Assembly (NCBI RefSeq): GCF_040869045.1
Contig: NC_090320.1
Location: forward strand, 143,180,941-143,244,940
Reading direction: 5' to 3'
Source of the DNA: Eurosta solidaginis
Taxonomy: Eukaryota > Arthropoda > Insecta > Diptera > Tephritidae
Length of the DNA: 64,000 nucleotides
Positions 45,061 to 55,196 of this stretch are shown here, piece after piece. Below the pieces are notes generated by a model that saw only the letters and a program-made list of their open reading frames with translations, had not been told where the DNA came from and did not search any database. How positions within the stretch are numbered: position 1 is the first letter of the stretch; every line of letters starts with the position of its first letter. The position numbers and the translations under genes are program-made.

Positions 45061-46845
45061 GCGCATTTGTGGGACAATCCAGTCATTCTGGAATATCAAA
45101 TTGTTAGTAGAACATTCGTAGATGCCCTTAGATTGGGTGGCTTATGAGCCGGTACTAGGAGCTTAAGTGGCTGAGGTCGGGGTTGGCGTACTCGGGATAA
45201 AGGGTTGTGTGGAACGAATAATCTTATTAAGTTATTCTGTCGATGTAATGACGGGTTTGTAGTGGTTGAAACCACTGTTATATTTAATATAATTTTATTG
45301 AGATACACCTAAAGGTATCTTTAATTTTGGTAAATATCCTCATCATAATGAAATTCTGATATTGAAAGCAGTCATTTTTTGGTGTTTGCCTAATACAGGC
45401 AATATGCGGTAATATACGCTACATTTGTGTAGCAGATGGTATCACGAGTTACCCGTGTATTTTCACGGCGCCTTGTAGTTGCCCTACAAAAATTTGGTCA
45501 CAAAACTTACCCACGCCGATACCAATGTGGCTATGAATATAACCTATGAATACCTGTAAAATGACTAGTCAAATGACGTCGTGCATATAAATGTGCGACA
45601 GATTTAAAGAGGCCTTTACTCGCTGTCTGGGAACACTCTTTGTGTTGATTTGGGCCATGTTGTGTGAGAATCACAAATTTGGTGTGTTTGTTGATTTCAA
45701 AACAACCCTGGCGGGAATAGCCTACACTAACGAGTGTGGCAATTTGTAGAGTTGTCAGCTGTTCACTCTTCCAATCGTTGGAATGAGACAGCTGTGCGAT
45801 GCTGCCCATTGCAATGTAATGATACATAATGGTCATGTCATGAAAGTATTTAGGTACAGCTCGCGTCTGAGTCCTGACGCGACATTAAATTTATAGTTTG
45901 TTCTAAAAAGTTTAATTCCTCCCTTGTTTGTAGATTCAAAAGCATAGATGACACTACTTTATTCCTACTGGGATTTCAAGCTAAAAGGGACTGACGAAAG
46001 TTTGTCGGAACTTCAATACACAAAAAAAAATTTCTGTCATGAAAGCGAGACCACCATGGAGTGTGCCATGTTTTTGTTTATGTTTTACATTTTAATTTTG
46101 CACAGATAAACCGCGAAAATTATTTCGGTCTCGAGTGGTTCACCCCTTTTTTCTCCAAGCAGGCTGATTTTGATTGTATTTTTATGCCCAAATGTTCAAA
46201 CTACAAACTTTTCTCAAAAAAAGAAAGAAGAAAAGAGACAGCCGAATGTCAGAAAAAACTATCGAAATACAACCTGGCGCGTGTGTTTTCAGTGAAACCA
46301 GGCTGTATCTTCAGGGTTTTCGTTAGTTGATTTTTTGTTCGGTTACTAAACTCGAGTTTGTTGGATCCCGCGGATCCGAGTTGTGATACTCTTTGGATCG
46401 CGCGCAATGTGCTTACTGCGTAAGAAGCGAAAAAAGCAAATGTCATCGGGTGGAAACCTTATTTTGTTCATTCAAAATGACATTCATTCATGGAAATGAG
46501 TATAGACACATTTTGAATGAATTTTCACTACGAAGAAAAACTTGTGATGGGTAAGTATGAGTATGCCAGTATCGTTCCCGTTTTATAATTTTATAAATTG
46601 ACTAATTTTTTTTTGTTTTATTCTTTTATTTCATTTCAGGTACACAGCTACAAATTGGGTGGTTTGCTGGCACAATGAAAGCGATTGCGTGGGTTAAACG
46701 TCGAAAGTAAATAAAAATTTCATCAGAAGAAATTTTATTTCGGGAAATTTTCTTCATTTTTTAATGGATTTTGTGGCAAATGTTGAAAGACAAAATCAAT
46801 AAATTTTAATTATTTTCCGTAAACTAAAAAAAGTTGCAAACATGT
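45061..46845. other. unassigned interior, with an intron-like segment
   Basis: No homology recognised. 46550-46637 looks like a plus-strand intron: TGATGG, GTAAGTATG donor, a T-rich tract and TTTCAG acceptor before GTACACAGC. A plus-strand 89-residue frame (46061-46330) has several Cys and a Lys/Glu-rich patch; I do not recognise it. This may be the 5' side of the host-derived segment. Confidence 0.4.
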
Positions 46846-47830
46846 GGCGGTTTCGACAATGCATACACAGAATTCGAAAAAAGACTTGCTTCTCTTCTGA
46901 AGTATCCGAGGAGCATTTAGATAGTAGCACGGATTATTTCTCTGCCTTATTAAAAGCGCCACTCAGGAAAAAAGAAGCAATGACGCGCGAACTTAATTCT
47001 GTTGAATCAGAGTTTCAACAAATTGTATCGGATGACGAAATGCGCCGAGATCAATTGGTAGCTGCCTATGCCACTGCGGGCTACCCTCATGCCACATTTC
47101 CGTGGGGAAATCTTTAGACTCTTAAAGATGGTATAAGTGACGATGAGCCACACGCAAAACCGCATGAATTTCAAAAGTGTCATTACAGTGCCCATCGTAT
47201 GTGTGTTTGTGTGCAGGCTCGTCTCCTTATCGACGAGTTCGAACAAATGGTTGTAAAAATTTTTCGGGCACTCTTAGCAATGATCTTCCAGGTATTGACG
47301 AAAGTGGTTTCGAATCAAATTCCATATACTCGTTTGTAATCGGAATCTTTTGACTGATCGCGGTGTTCGGCATATTGATGAGGTACCCGCTGCTTGTTTT
47401 GCGTTTATAAAACTATTTGCTGATTGTGGTCCGTTTAAAGAAGCGTACACGGAGTTACAAAATATTGAGGCAAATAACTTTCGTTTCGAGTCACAGCGGC
47501 CAGCTTTGAATAATGTAGAAAAGTTAGCTGTAAAAATGAGGTATTATCCACCAAACGATATATTAACTGGTACTGAGTTGTACTATGAATACAATGAGGA
47601 CCATATAAAGGGGGTTGTGAAGCATTTAAATGAGTTTGGGTTCAACATAATGATTACGTCGCAACACAAACATAAAGGTGTGACATATGACAAAAAAGGA
47701 AAAATGGTTCTGGACAGAATATACAACTATTAAAATGCCACAGAAATGGTGTGAACTTTGGGAAAATTCTGAGCCAATGCCAGAGTTCTTGCCAAAACCA
47801 AATTTTGGTAATCTCGTTGGCAATAGTATA
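46846..47830 (+). pseudogene. nardilysin (M16 metalloprotease) pseudogene fragment
   Basis: Homology begins GGFDNAYTEFEK at 46846, shifts frame, then continues VSEEHLDSSTDYFSALLKAP, MTRELNSVESEFQQIVSDDE, GYPHATFPWGNL and, after a stop at 47115, an HEFQKCHYSAHRM block and QARLLIDEFEQMVV. It then jumps to a GFESNSIYS block, HIDEVPAACFAFIKLFADCG, FRFESQRPALNNVEKLAV, RYYPPNDILTGTELYYEYN, and in another frame KKEKWFWTEYTTIKMPQKW, SEPMPEFLPKPN. Nardilysin cuts at dibasic sites in the cytosol. The HFLEHM zinc motif lies upstream of the captured part, and about 100 residues are deleted near 47280. At least three frame breaks. No introns seen. Confidence 0.82.
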
Positions 47831-47973
47831 ACCAATGAAATAGGTGTAGAGGGGGGGGGGGAGGGCAATTGGAAAACATCCAACACTATTACCATATATT
47901 ACTTTTGTACTGAGGATGTTAGGCATAAAACAGTTTGTCACACAATCTTAATTCCTGAAGGTGATTCAATATA

Positions 47974-48336
47974 AAAAATAAAATAAATAAATGTAAGGCG
48001 CGAAAACCTCCGAAGAGATCTAAGGCCGAGCTTCTCTTCCAATTTGCGTCGTGCTCCTCTTCATTTTCCCTACAAATTGGCCGGACGGGACCTACATGTT
48101 TTATGCCGACTCCGAACGGCATCTGCAAGGCAGATGAGTTTTCACTGAGAGCTTTTCATGGCAGAAATACACCCGGAGCGCTTGCCAAACACTGCCGAGG
48201 GGCGACCCCGCTTAGAAAAATTTTCTTCTAATTTAAAAACCTTATTTCTAAAATTTTGATGTTGCTTTACCCGGGGTGCGAACCCAGAGCATACGGTGTG
48301 GTAGGCGGAGCACGCTACCATCACACCACGGTGGCC
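47974..48336 (-). mobile_element. tRNA-derived SINE
   Basis: Read on the minus strand it starts GGCCACCGTGGTGTGATGGT, with an A-box-like TGTGATGGTAGCGTGCTCC and a B-box-like GGGTTCGCACCCC. A body follows (CGCTCCGGGTGTATTTCTGC, GCCGTTCGGAGTCGGCATAA) and an AT-rich end with TTTATTTATTTTATTTT. Flanked by perfect GTGATTCAATATA at 47961-47973 and 48337-48349. It matches a SINE I remember as abundant in tephritid sequences. Two polymerase III boxes look intact. Confidence 0.9.
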
Positions 48337-48744
48337 GTGATTCAATATACAATATAAAAAAATTGTCGCATTTATGCCTCAAAATTATCCTTGCGAAAGT
48401 GGTCAATTCGAAGCTAAAATGCAATAAAACATTTCAAAAATTGCTAATACTTGAAGTTAAGATACAAATCCAGTGGAAGTAGTAACACAGTGGCGTTCTA
48501 CATCTAATTAACCCAGTAACGTGGCTAGAACGAAATCTCGGCATATAAGAGGCGGTTGGCTTCATAGATCCATACATATTTACATGAAATAGTGCCAGTT
48601 GTGATGACGGCTTAGAAGCGGAACATAAGATAAACATTCACAAAAAGACATTAAAGTGGTTAACTTCAAAACTGCATCATCAGTTCGTCAAACACAATAT
48701 ATAACAAAGTGTGGGATTAAAATTTTCCCATATGACGACAACAT

Positions 48745-48980
48745 TAGTGCTTGAATCGTGCATACCTCTGCCAATTGATACAGGAACTTTGTTGGAGGTT
48801 ACAGAAAAGGCGGAGGATTGGGCCATTATGCATGGTATTGTTATGCGCTCTAAAAGAAATTTTAGTCCAGATGCTTTAAATTTCGCTCCATTCATTTTAA
48901 TACCGTCATCATTCCCACGTAAGGAATTTGAAAATACTGTAAATTTACAAACCGTCATTAATCAGCTAATGCATAGTGTA
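48745..48980 (+). pseudogene. glutathione synthetase N-terminal fragment
   Basis: The frame 48711-49148 carries ESCIPLPIDTGTLLEVTEKA, EDWAIMHGIVMRSKRNF, LNFAPFILIPSSFPRKEFEN and LQTVINQLMHS. This is the N-terminal region of eukaryotic glutathione synthetase, which joins gamma-glutamylcysteine to glycine with ATP in the cytosol. Only about 78 residues are present, with no ATP-grasp catalytic part. It is fused without a gap to cyclin B at 48981. The frame is open, but upstream exons are missing. Confidence 0.85.
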
Positions 48981-49275
48981 CAAATGGAATTAAAAATATT
49001 CAAAATACTTGACTGCAATGTGTCGCGTCCATTGCCAATACATTTCTTGAGTCGTTTTCCCAAAGCAGCCACGTTGGAAGATAACCATCATGCAATGGCC
49101 ATATTTCCTCGAATTAGCATCGATAGAGTACGATTTTGCATCATATAAGCCATCAGGGACTGCCGCTGCATCCCTATTTTTAGCTTTACATTTGCTGAAA
49201 GATAATTCAAATTACCAACTGGTTTTAGCACCAACCACTGGACATCAACCATGCAATGGTATGAGATAATTCGTC
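48981..49275 (+). pseudogene. CycB: cyclin B C-terminal cyclin-fold fragment
   Basis: In frame with the preceding fragment: QMELKIFKILDCNVSRPLPI, HFLSRFPKAATLEDNHHAMA. A one-base shift leads to YFLELASIEYDFASYKPS and AAASLFLALHLLKDNSN. A second shift gives a TGFSTNHWTSTMQWYE block. All match the C-terminal cyclin box of mitotic cyclin B, the Cdk1 activator, as I recall the fly protein. The fragment lacks the N-terminal box and destruction box. Two frameshifts after the junction abolish coding beyond 49148. Confidence 0.87.
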
Positions 49276-50128
49276 TAATTTTTTTTTAGATTTATATTAT
49301 TTATATATTATATTTTCGTAAAACTTATGTAGCGCAGTACATACACTGCACGTTGGCAAGAGATGGCCGTCGAAATAGATGCATCCCTACGGTTGGAAGG
49401 CAATACCAGCACTGGCGCTTCATCTCTTGCATATGCAATCCCAGTGGGCAATATGACGGCCTCCACTATAACGGTGCCCTGGCATGGTCTATGTGTGGTA
49501 AGAGGAGAGCTAATATGCACGTTTGTTATTGTATTTTATATTATTTTTAGTTATGAAGTGAGTACTTAGGTTGTATGATAGGATTTCAAAAAAGGGGCTT
49601 GTGTAATTGTATGGGTTTTAACTGTCATCAATTTTTAGATTGAAACCCGTGGGTGTTCCCTCCCCTTTTTTTTTTTTTAAGTCATTTTCCATTCAGCTTT
49701 CTGAATCTGCCCTGATTATCTTGATTGACTGATTAATGATTATTCTACGTGTTAAAGTTTTACCTCTCATTGAAGATTTTATGTGGTCTGAGATATGAAT
49801 CAGAAATGATTATTTAGCATTATCACATTTAAGATACATTTTCTTCTCGACAATAAATTAACTTTGAACCGAAAATACCTTTGAATCTGAACGTTTTTAA
49901 TCATCCTGGAGCATGATGTTTGAATGTTTTGAGTCGCTGGATATTCTGGTGGTGATATGAATAAAAAAAATTTTTTTTTTTGGTTTTTTTTTTTTTGGGG
50001 GTATGCGGTGGCAGATAGTTTATCTGCTTTAGGCTTCGGTTGGCCTCGTTCGTGGTGAACGAGAGCTGGGTTATGGGATTTGTTGGCCTCGTTCGGAGTG
50101 AACGAGAGCTGGATTAGGCGGGTTGAAG
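49276..50128. other. unassigned stretch between host fragments and BEL pol
   Basis: 49344-49500 holds an exon-like segment: acceptor-like GCAG, open frame with GNTSTGASSLAYAIPVGNM, then a GTAAGAG donor-like site; I cannot name it. 49960-50005 has poly(A)/poly(T) runs. 50045-50120 has two tandem copies of a CTCGTTC...GAACGAG hairpin, just 3' of BEL pol. Confidence 0.4.
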
Positions 50129-52755
50129 TTACAAAACTTTCTCACCCTCACTGGAGGGTGGTAGTAGGACCAATTTCGTGATTGGTCTGGTGGTTTGTCC
50201 CCTTGCCGTATCCAGTTCGACGACTCGGACTCGGTTATCGGGGCCATAATGAAGGGTGGCTATCCGACCTAGTCTCCATTCGTTGGGGGGCAGATTATCC
50301 TCCTTAATGACGACCAGGTCCCCCTCTTTAAGGTTTGATTGTGGATGCTTCCACTTGACGCGCTTCTGCAATTCGGTGAGATACTCAGTTTTCCACCGTT
50401 TGCAGAAGGTTTGATGCAGCGCCTTAAGCTTTTCCCATCGATTGACGATTGATGCGCGATTCTCGCTGACGTCGATCTCCGGTGGAGCTAACAGGTGCCC
50501 TCCCACGAGGAAATGGCCTGGAGTCAGCGGCTCCAAGTTGGACGGCTCGTTGGAGGAGGGGCTTAACGGTCGAGAATTGAGACAGGACTCGATTCGACAA
50601 AGTAGTGTGCTGAACTCTTCAAGGGTAAATTTGTGATCCAAAGCGATCTTCTTGAAGTGGTTCTTGAAGCTCTTGACCCCTGCCTCCCATAGTCCGCCCA
50701 TGTAAGGAGCTCCTGGTGGTATGAAATGCCATGTCAGGTTTTGGTGACAGTACTTGGATAGAGTTCGGTTGCGAGCGTCCACCAGGAAGGCTTTGAGTTC
50801 TGAGCGGAGAGCTCTGGAGGCTCCGACAAAGTTGGTTCCGTTGTCGGAATAGATGTTCTTTGGACATCCTCGCCGAGCAACAAACCTATCGAACGCTGCC
50901 AGGAATGCGGCAGTACTGAGGTCACTAGTGGCTTCCAAGTGAATCGCCTTGGTTGCAAAACAAACAAAGAGGCAGACGTAACCCTTTGACATGCGGCATC
51001 CTCTTCCACTATAAGATTTGATGACAAATGGTCCGGCAAAATCTACCCCCGCATTGGTGAAAGCCCGGGAAAAGGTGGTTCGTTCTGAGGGTAGATCTCC
51101 CATAAGTTGGGTTTGGGTCCGTTTGCGGAATATTGTGCACGTTTTGCAATTGTGTATGACCGATCGGATCATATTTTTGACCCTAGGGATCGAATATTGT
51201 GTGCGTAGGCGACGAAACATAAGTTGGTTCTCCCCATTCAGGGTGTCTTTATGGATGAACTGGACAAGAAGTCGTGTGAGCCGGCAGTCATACGGCAGAA
51301 TGATCGGGTGCCGTTCACTGTAGGGAAGATCCTTGGCCCCTGAAAGACGACCGCCTACCCTCAATATGCCCTTTTCATCGACAATGGAAGATTTTGTCTT
51401 AGGATTGGTTCTTTGGATAAATCTTCGAACATACGATATGACCCTCAAGGCCCTGGATAAATTGGAAAACCGTTCGAGGATGTCGTCTTTCTCTTTTATT
51501 TTTGAAGTTGTATGAACCTGCACCCGTTTCTCCTCTATGTTAGTCCGATAGTCCTTTTCTCGTATTGGCCATTCTGTCTTATCTTCTTGTAACCAAGAAG
51601 GTCCCTGCCACCACAAAGAGTTATTGACTAACTCCTTCGCTGATAGTCCTCGGCTAGCCAGGTCTGCAGGATTGGATGCGGATTCTACGTGGTGCCAGGA
51701 TTTGTTTCCTACCTTTTATACTATTTTCGTTACTCGATGAGCGACAAAGGTTGACCAAGAACAAGGGGGTTTTCTTATCCACGCCAGAACAATCGTGGAG
51801 TCTGTCCATAGGTGTAGATTGAAATTTTCTAAATGCAGATTTTCACGCACTGATTCGATGGTTTCGGCCAGCAACACTGCACTGCATAGCTCTAATCGGG
51901 GTGAGGAAACTGTTTTAACGGGTGCTACTCTTGTTTTTGCTATTAATAAGTTAACATAGACCTCATCCTTTATCTTTGCCCGTAAAAAGACTGTCGCGGC
52001 GTAAGATTTTTCCGAGGCGTCGCAAAAGCCGTGTATTTCAACGTCGTTGGTTGGCGTGAAATACACCCAACGTGGGATACGAATTCCGTTAATGGAGGGG
52101 TATTCCTGCATAAAATTATGCCATCGGTCTAGGGTTCCTGCCGACACTGGTTCGTCCCAGTCAGTCCCCTCTAGCCAAATGTCTTGCATAATGATTTTTG
52201 CAACAATGACGACTGGGGCGAGCCAACCTAGAGGATCGAAAAGTTTAGCGATTGCAGAAAGTATTGCCCTTTTCGTTAACATATCCCGATTTTCAATTGG
52301 TTTTGCCGTGAAGTAAAAATAATCCGCATGCGCGTTCCATCGTATACCTAGGGTCTTGACCGTACTCGTGTCCTCGAATTCCAAAAAGTCTTCGTTGAGC
52401 AGATGAGGTTTGGGTATCCCTTTAAGTATTCTTGAGCAATTTGACGTCCATTTGCGGAGGGAAACCCAGCGGACTGTAAAGCATCTGTGATTTCATCGCG
52501 AGCTTTGAGTGTGGATTCGATGCTATGTCCCCCGGCTAGAACGTCATCGACGTACATACCTGTCCGTAAGATATCTGCGGCAATGGGTAATGAAGTTTCA
52601 ACGTCGTCTGCTAGTTGGTGCAGTGTCCTTATCGGCAGATAAGGAGCACAATTGACTCCAAAGGTGACTGTCTTTAATTCGTAGACGCTGATAGGGTCAC
52701 TAGGATTGTTGCGAAAAACTATTCTCTGGAATTGTGTTTGGTTTGGCTTACCCAT
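50129..52755 (-). pseudogene. BEL #2 RT (second part), RNase H, integrase, DUF5641
   Basis: Three frames follow on the minus strand. 52755-52348: RT with TFGVNCAPYLPIRTLHQLAD and the catalytic YVDDVLAG. 52384-51716: RT thumb and RNase H (HGFCDASEKSYAATVFLRA, SPRLELCSAVLLAE, LWTDSTIVLAWI). 51616-50129: RNase H end, integrase zinc region (HKDTLNGENQ ... CKTC) and core with GVDFAGPFV, SDNGTNFVGA and GGLWEAGVK, then a DUF5641 tail (LKEGDLVVIKEDNLPPNEWR). The 495-residue integrase part is uninterrupted. The 100-bp gap at 51616-51716 contains a stop or indel. Confidence 0.9.
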
Positions 52756-55196
52756 ATCTGCCGGTACATCTTTTCGATGTCGCTATTAAAAACATATTTA
52801 AAGAATCTCCATCGAAGGAGTAGAATCGTTAAGTCGGCCTGGAGCACTGGGCCTGTATAAAGTACGTCGTTTAGGCTTGTGCCATTGGCTGTGGGACACG
52901 AAGCGTTGAACACCACACGAACTGTGGTCGTGGTGCTTTCCTCTTTTATAACCGCATGATGGGGTAAGAAGTAGCAATCGGTCAGGTGGGGTGGTATGAT
53001 TTTTGGAACTTTTGACATATGTCCCAATGTCTCATATTCCGCTAGTACCCTATTGTACTCTGTCTGTAGGGCCGGTGTCTTGGCTAGGCGCGTCTCATTC
53101 CGGTAGAATTGGGAGCAGACGCCGTTTAGGGAAGGCCCTAAGGAGATGTTGTTGGGAAAATCCTGTTTAAAAGGAAGGGCGACAGTATATTTGCCATCGG
53201 AATTTCTTTCTGTTGTAAGTCTGAAAAGTTCCTCGCAATAGGCATTATCTTCGTTAAGTGCCCTTTTCTTAGGTACGTTTTCAAGTTCCCAGAAAGCGGT
53301 TAGTTGCTTGTCTAGGCTGATTTCATTAAAAAAAGATACCCGTGTATTAGTTGGGTGAGGTACTTCTGCACGACCAGTTAGAATCCAACCGAAGACGGTT
53401 TCTTGGGCGAGAAGCGTATTTAGAACGTTCTTCCTTATACCGTTCAGTATTATCTGGGGATAAATGTCGCCTCCAAGTATGAGGTCGCCTGGTTCATTAA
53501 TGAAGAACCTCTTATCTGCCAGAATCAAATCAGGGAACGCTTGCTGAGTCGTTGCGCTCACTTGGCAAGTCGGAAGGTCCCCTGTTAATTGAGGCAGGAC
53601 TAGGGCCACTGTATGGATGCTTACTAAGGGGTCCGTAAGCGGACCTAAGTTAATCGAACATGATTCCTTTACCTGTGCAGATGGTGTATTATTTATTCCT
53701 GACACTTGCACATGCAAACGTTTGGACGGAAGGTTTATTCGCTTCTTTAGTCTTTCAGTTATGAAAGAGCATTCGGACCCAGAGTCTATAAGCGCTCTGG
53801 CGGAAAATGTCACTCCGTTGTGGATTATATTAACCCGCGCTGTTCCTAATAACACCCCTTTTGTTGTGTTAGCATGACACGAAGAGACGTTATTAGCATT
53901 ATCTTGTCTTTTTTCAGACTCCATCTTTGCCCTAGCCTGCTGTGAGGTTGAAGGTGTATTGTCGGTGGCGTTTTGAGTCCACCTTTGAGGAGTTGTCTTT
54001 GGTTGTGCTGTCGGAAGATGGAGCAAGGTGCTGCGCCTTGCGTGGCACGTGCTGCAATTGAATTGGCTAGTGCATCGTGTCACGGTGTGTCCACCCGACA
54101 AACAGTTCAGACAGTAACTATTGTTTTTGACAAATTCGATTTTTCCTGACGTGGACAACCTACGGAATTTTTGGCAATTTCGTAATTTGTGCTCCGTACT
54201 GTTGCACATCTTACATGCCGACTTTGGTACGCTTGCTTGGTAAACCCCAAGTTTCGTAGAATTTTCCCTAGAATTCGAACTCTGACTTTTGGGTGTTTTT
54301 GTTGTTTTATTACCCCTAAGATCGGAAACCGTCTCTAATGTCTGGAAACGATTGGACAGGAATTTGTCCATATCCTCCCATTTCGGAATATCTGTTTTTC
54401 GTTCTACGGTCTGTTCCCAAAGAGCCAGTGTAGATTCAGGGAGTTTTGTGGAGCATAAGTAAGTTATAATTGCATCCCAATTTGTGATGTCAATATTATG
54501 ACATTGTAGCGCAGAAATGCAATTGTTTATCTCCCTTTGCAATTTTTTGATTGAGGTTCCACACTCCTGTTCGACTGCCGTCAGATTAAATAAAAGTTTT
54601 AATTGTGTGTTGACGATGATACGTTTATTTTCGTACCTGTCGCTTAGATTCTTCCAGGCGGTTGCAAAACCCTCGTTTGTTAATGAGCACCTGTCCACTA
54701 TTTCTTTTGCCTCCCCTTGAGTTTTTTGTTTTAGATAATATAATTTCTCGACATCTTTCAGATCAGTATTGTGGATGTATATTGCCGTGAACATATCTCT
54801 AAAGGCTGGCCAGGAAAGGTAGTCGCCTTTAAATACATCGGTGTCACAAGGCGGCAGCCGCATTTTATGTCCCCGGCGCGAAGAATCTTCATCCTTTGCT
54901 TCATCCTTGGCCGGCTGTGGGGTGATGGCTTCGGCTTCAACCGCCACAGCAGACATGCATTGCAGGTAGCATGCAAAGCAACTTTTATTCTTCTTTCTTA
55001 ATGAGCTGAGCTCGTCTTTGGACAGTTCAGAATTGCTGAGAAGACTTTCATATGTGGACTTGGTCTTCTTCCATAGTGCCCTTAGCTCCTCTTGCAGTAG
55101 TGCAAGGGTGTGCTTGTTCCGGGATTCGGCCGGGGTGGAGTTGAAATCTTGTTCAAACTCGCCTATGGAATCAGCCAATCTAATATAAGTCTCCAT
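52719..55196 (-). pseudogene. BEL #2 Gag, protease and start of RT
   Basis: An 825-residue frame starts METYIRLADSIGEFEQDF. It has a coiled, charged N-terminus, DUF1759 (about 115-260, CDTDVFKGDYLSWPAFRDMF), paired zinc knuckles (CKMCNSTEHKLRNC and CLNCLSGGHTVTRC, about 330-380), an A17 protease with ALIDSGSECSFI at about 470, and the RT fingers (TVRVVFNASCPTANGTSLND). It ends by frameshift at the RT palm, where 52755-52348 takes over with a short overlap. The start suits BEL elements whose Gag and Pol are one polyprotein. Confidence 0.9.

Noticed and set aside
48270..48336. Possible genuine tRNA gene (minus strand)
   Set aside because: The A- and B-box spacing fits, but it is followed by a SINE body and flanked by a 13-bp target duplication, so it is a SINE head.
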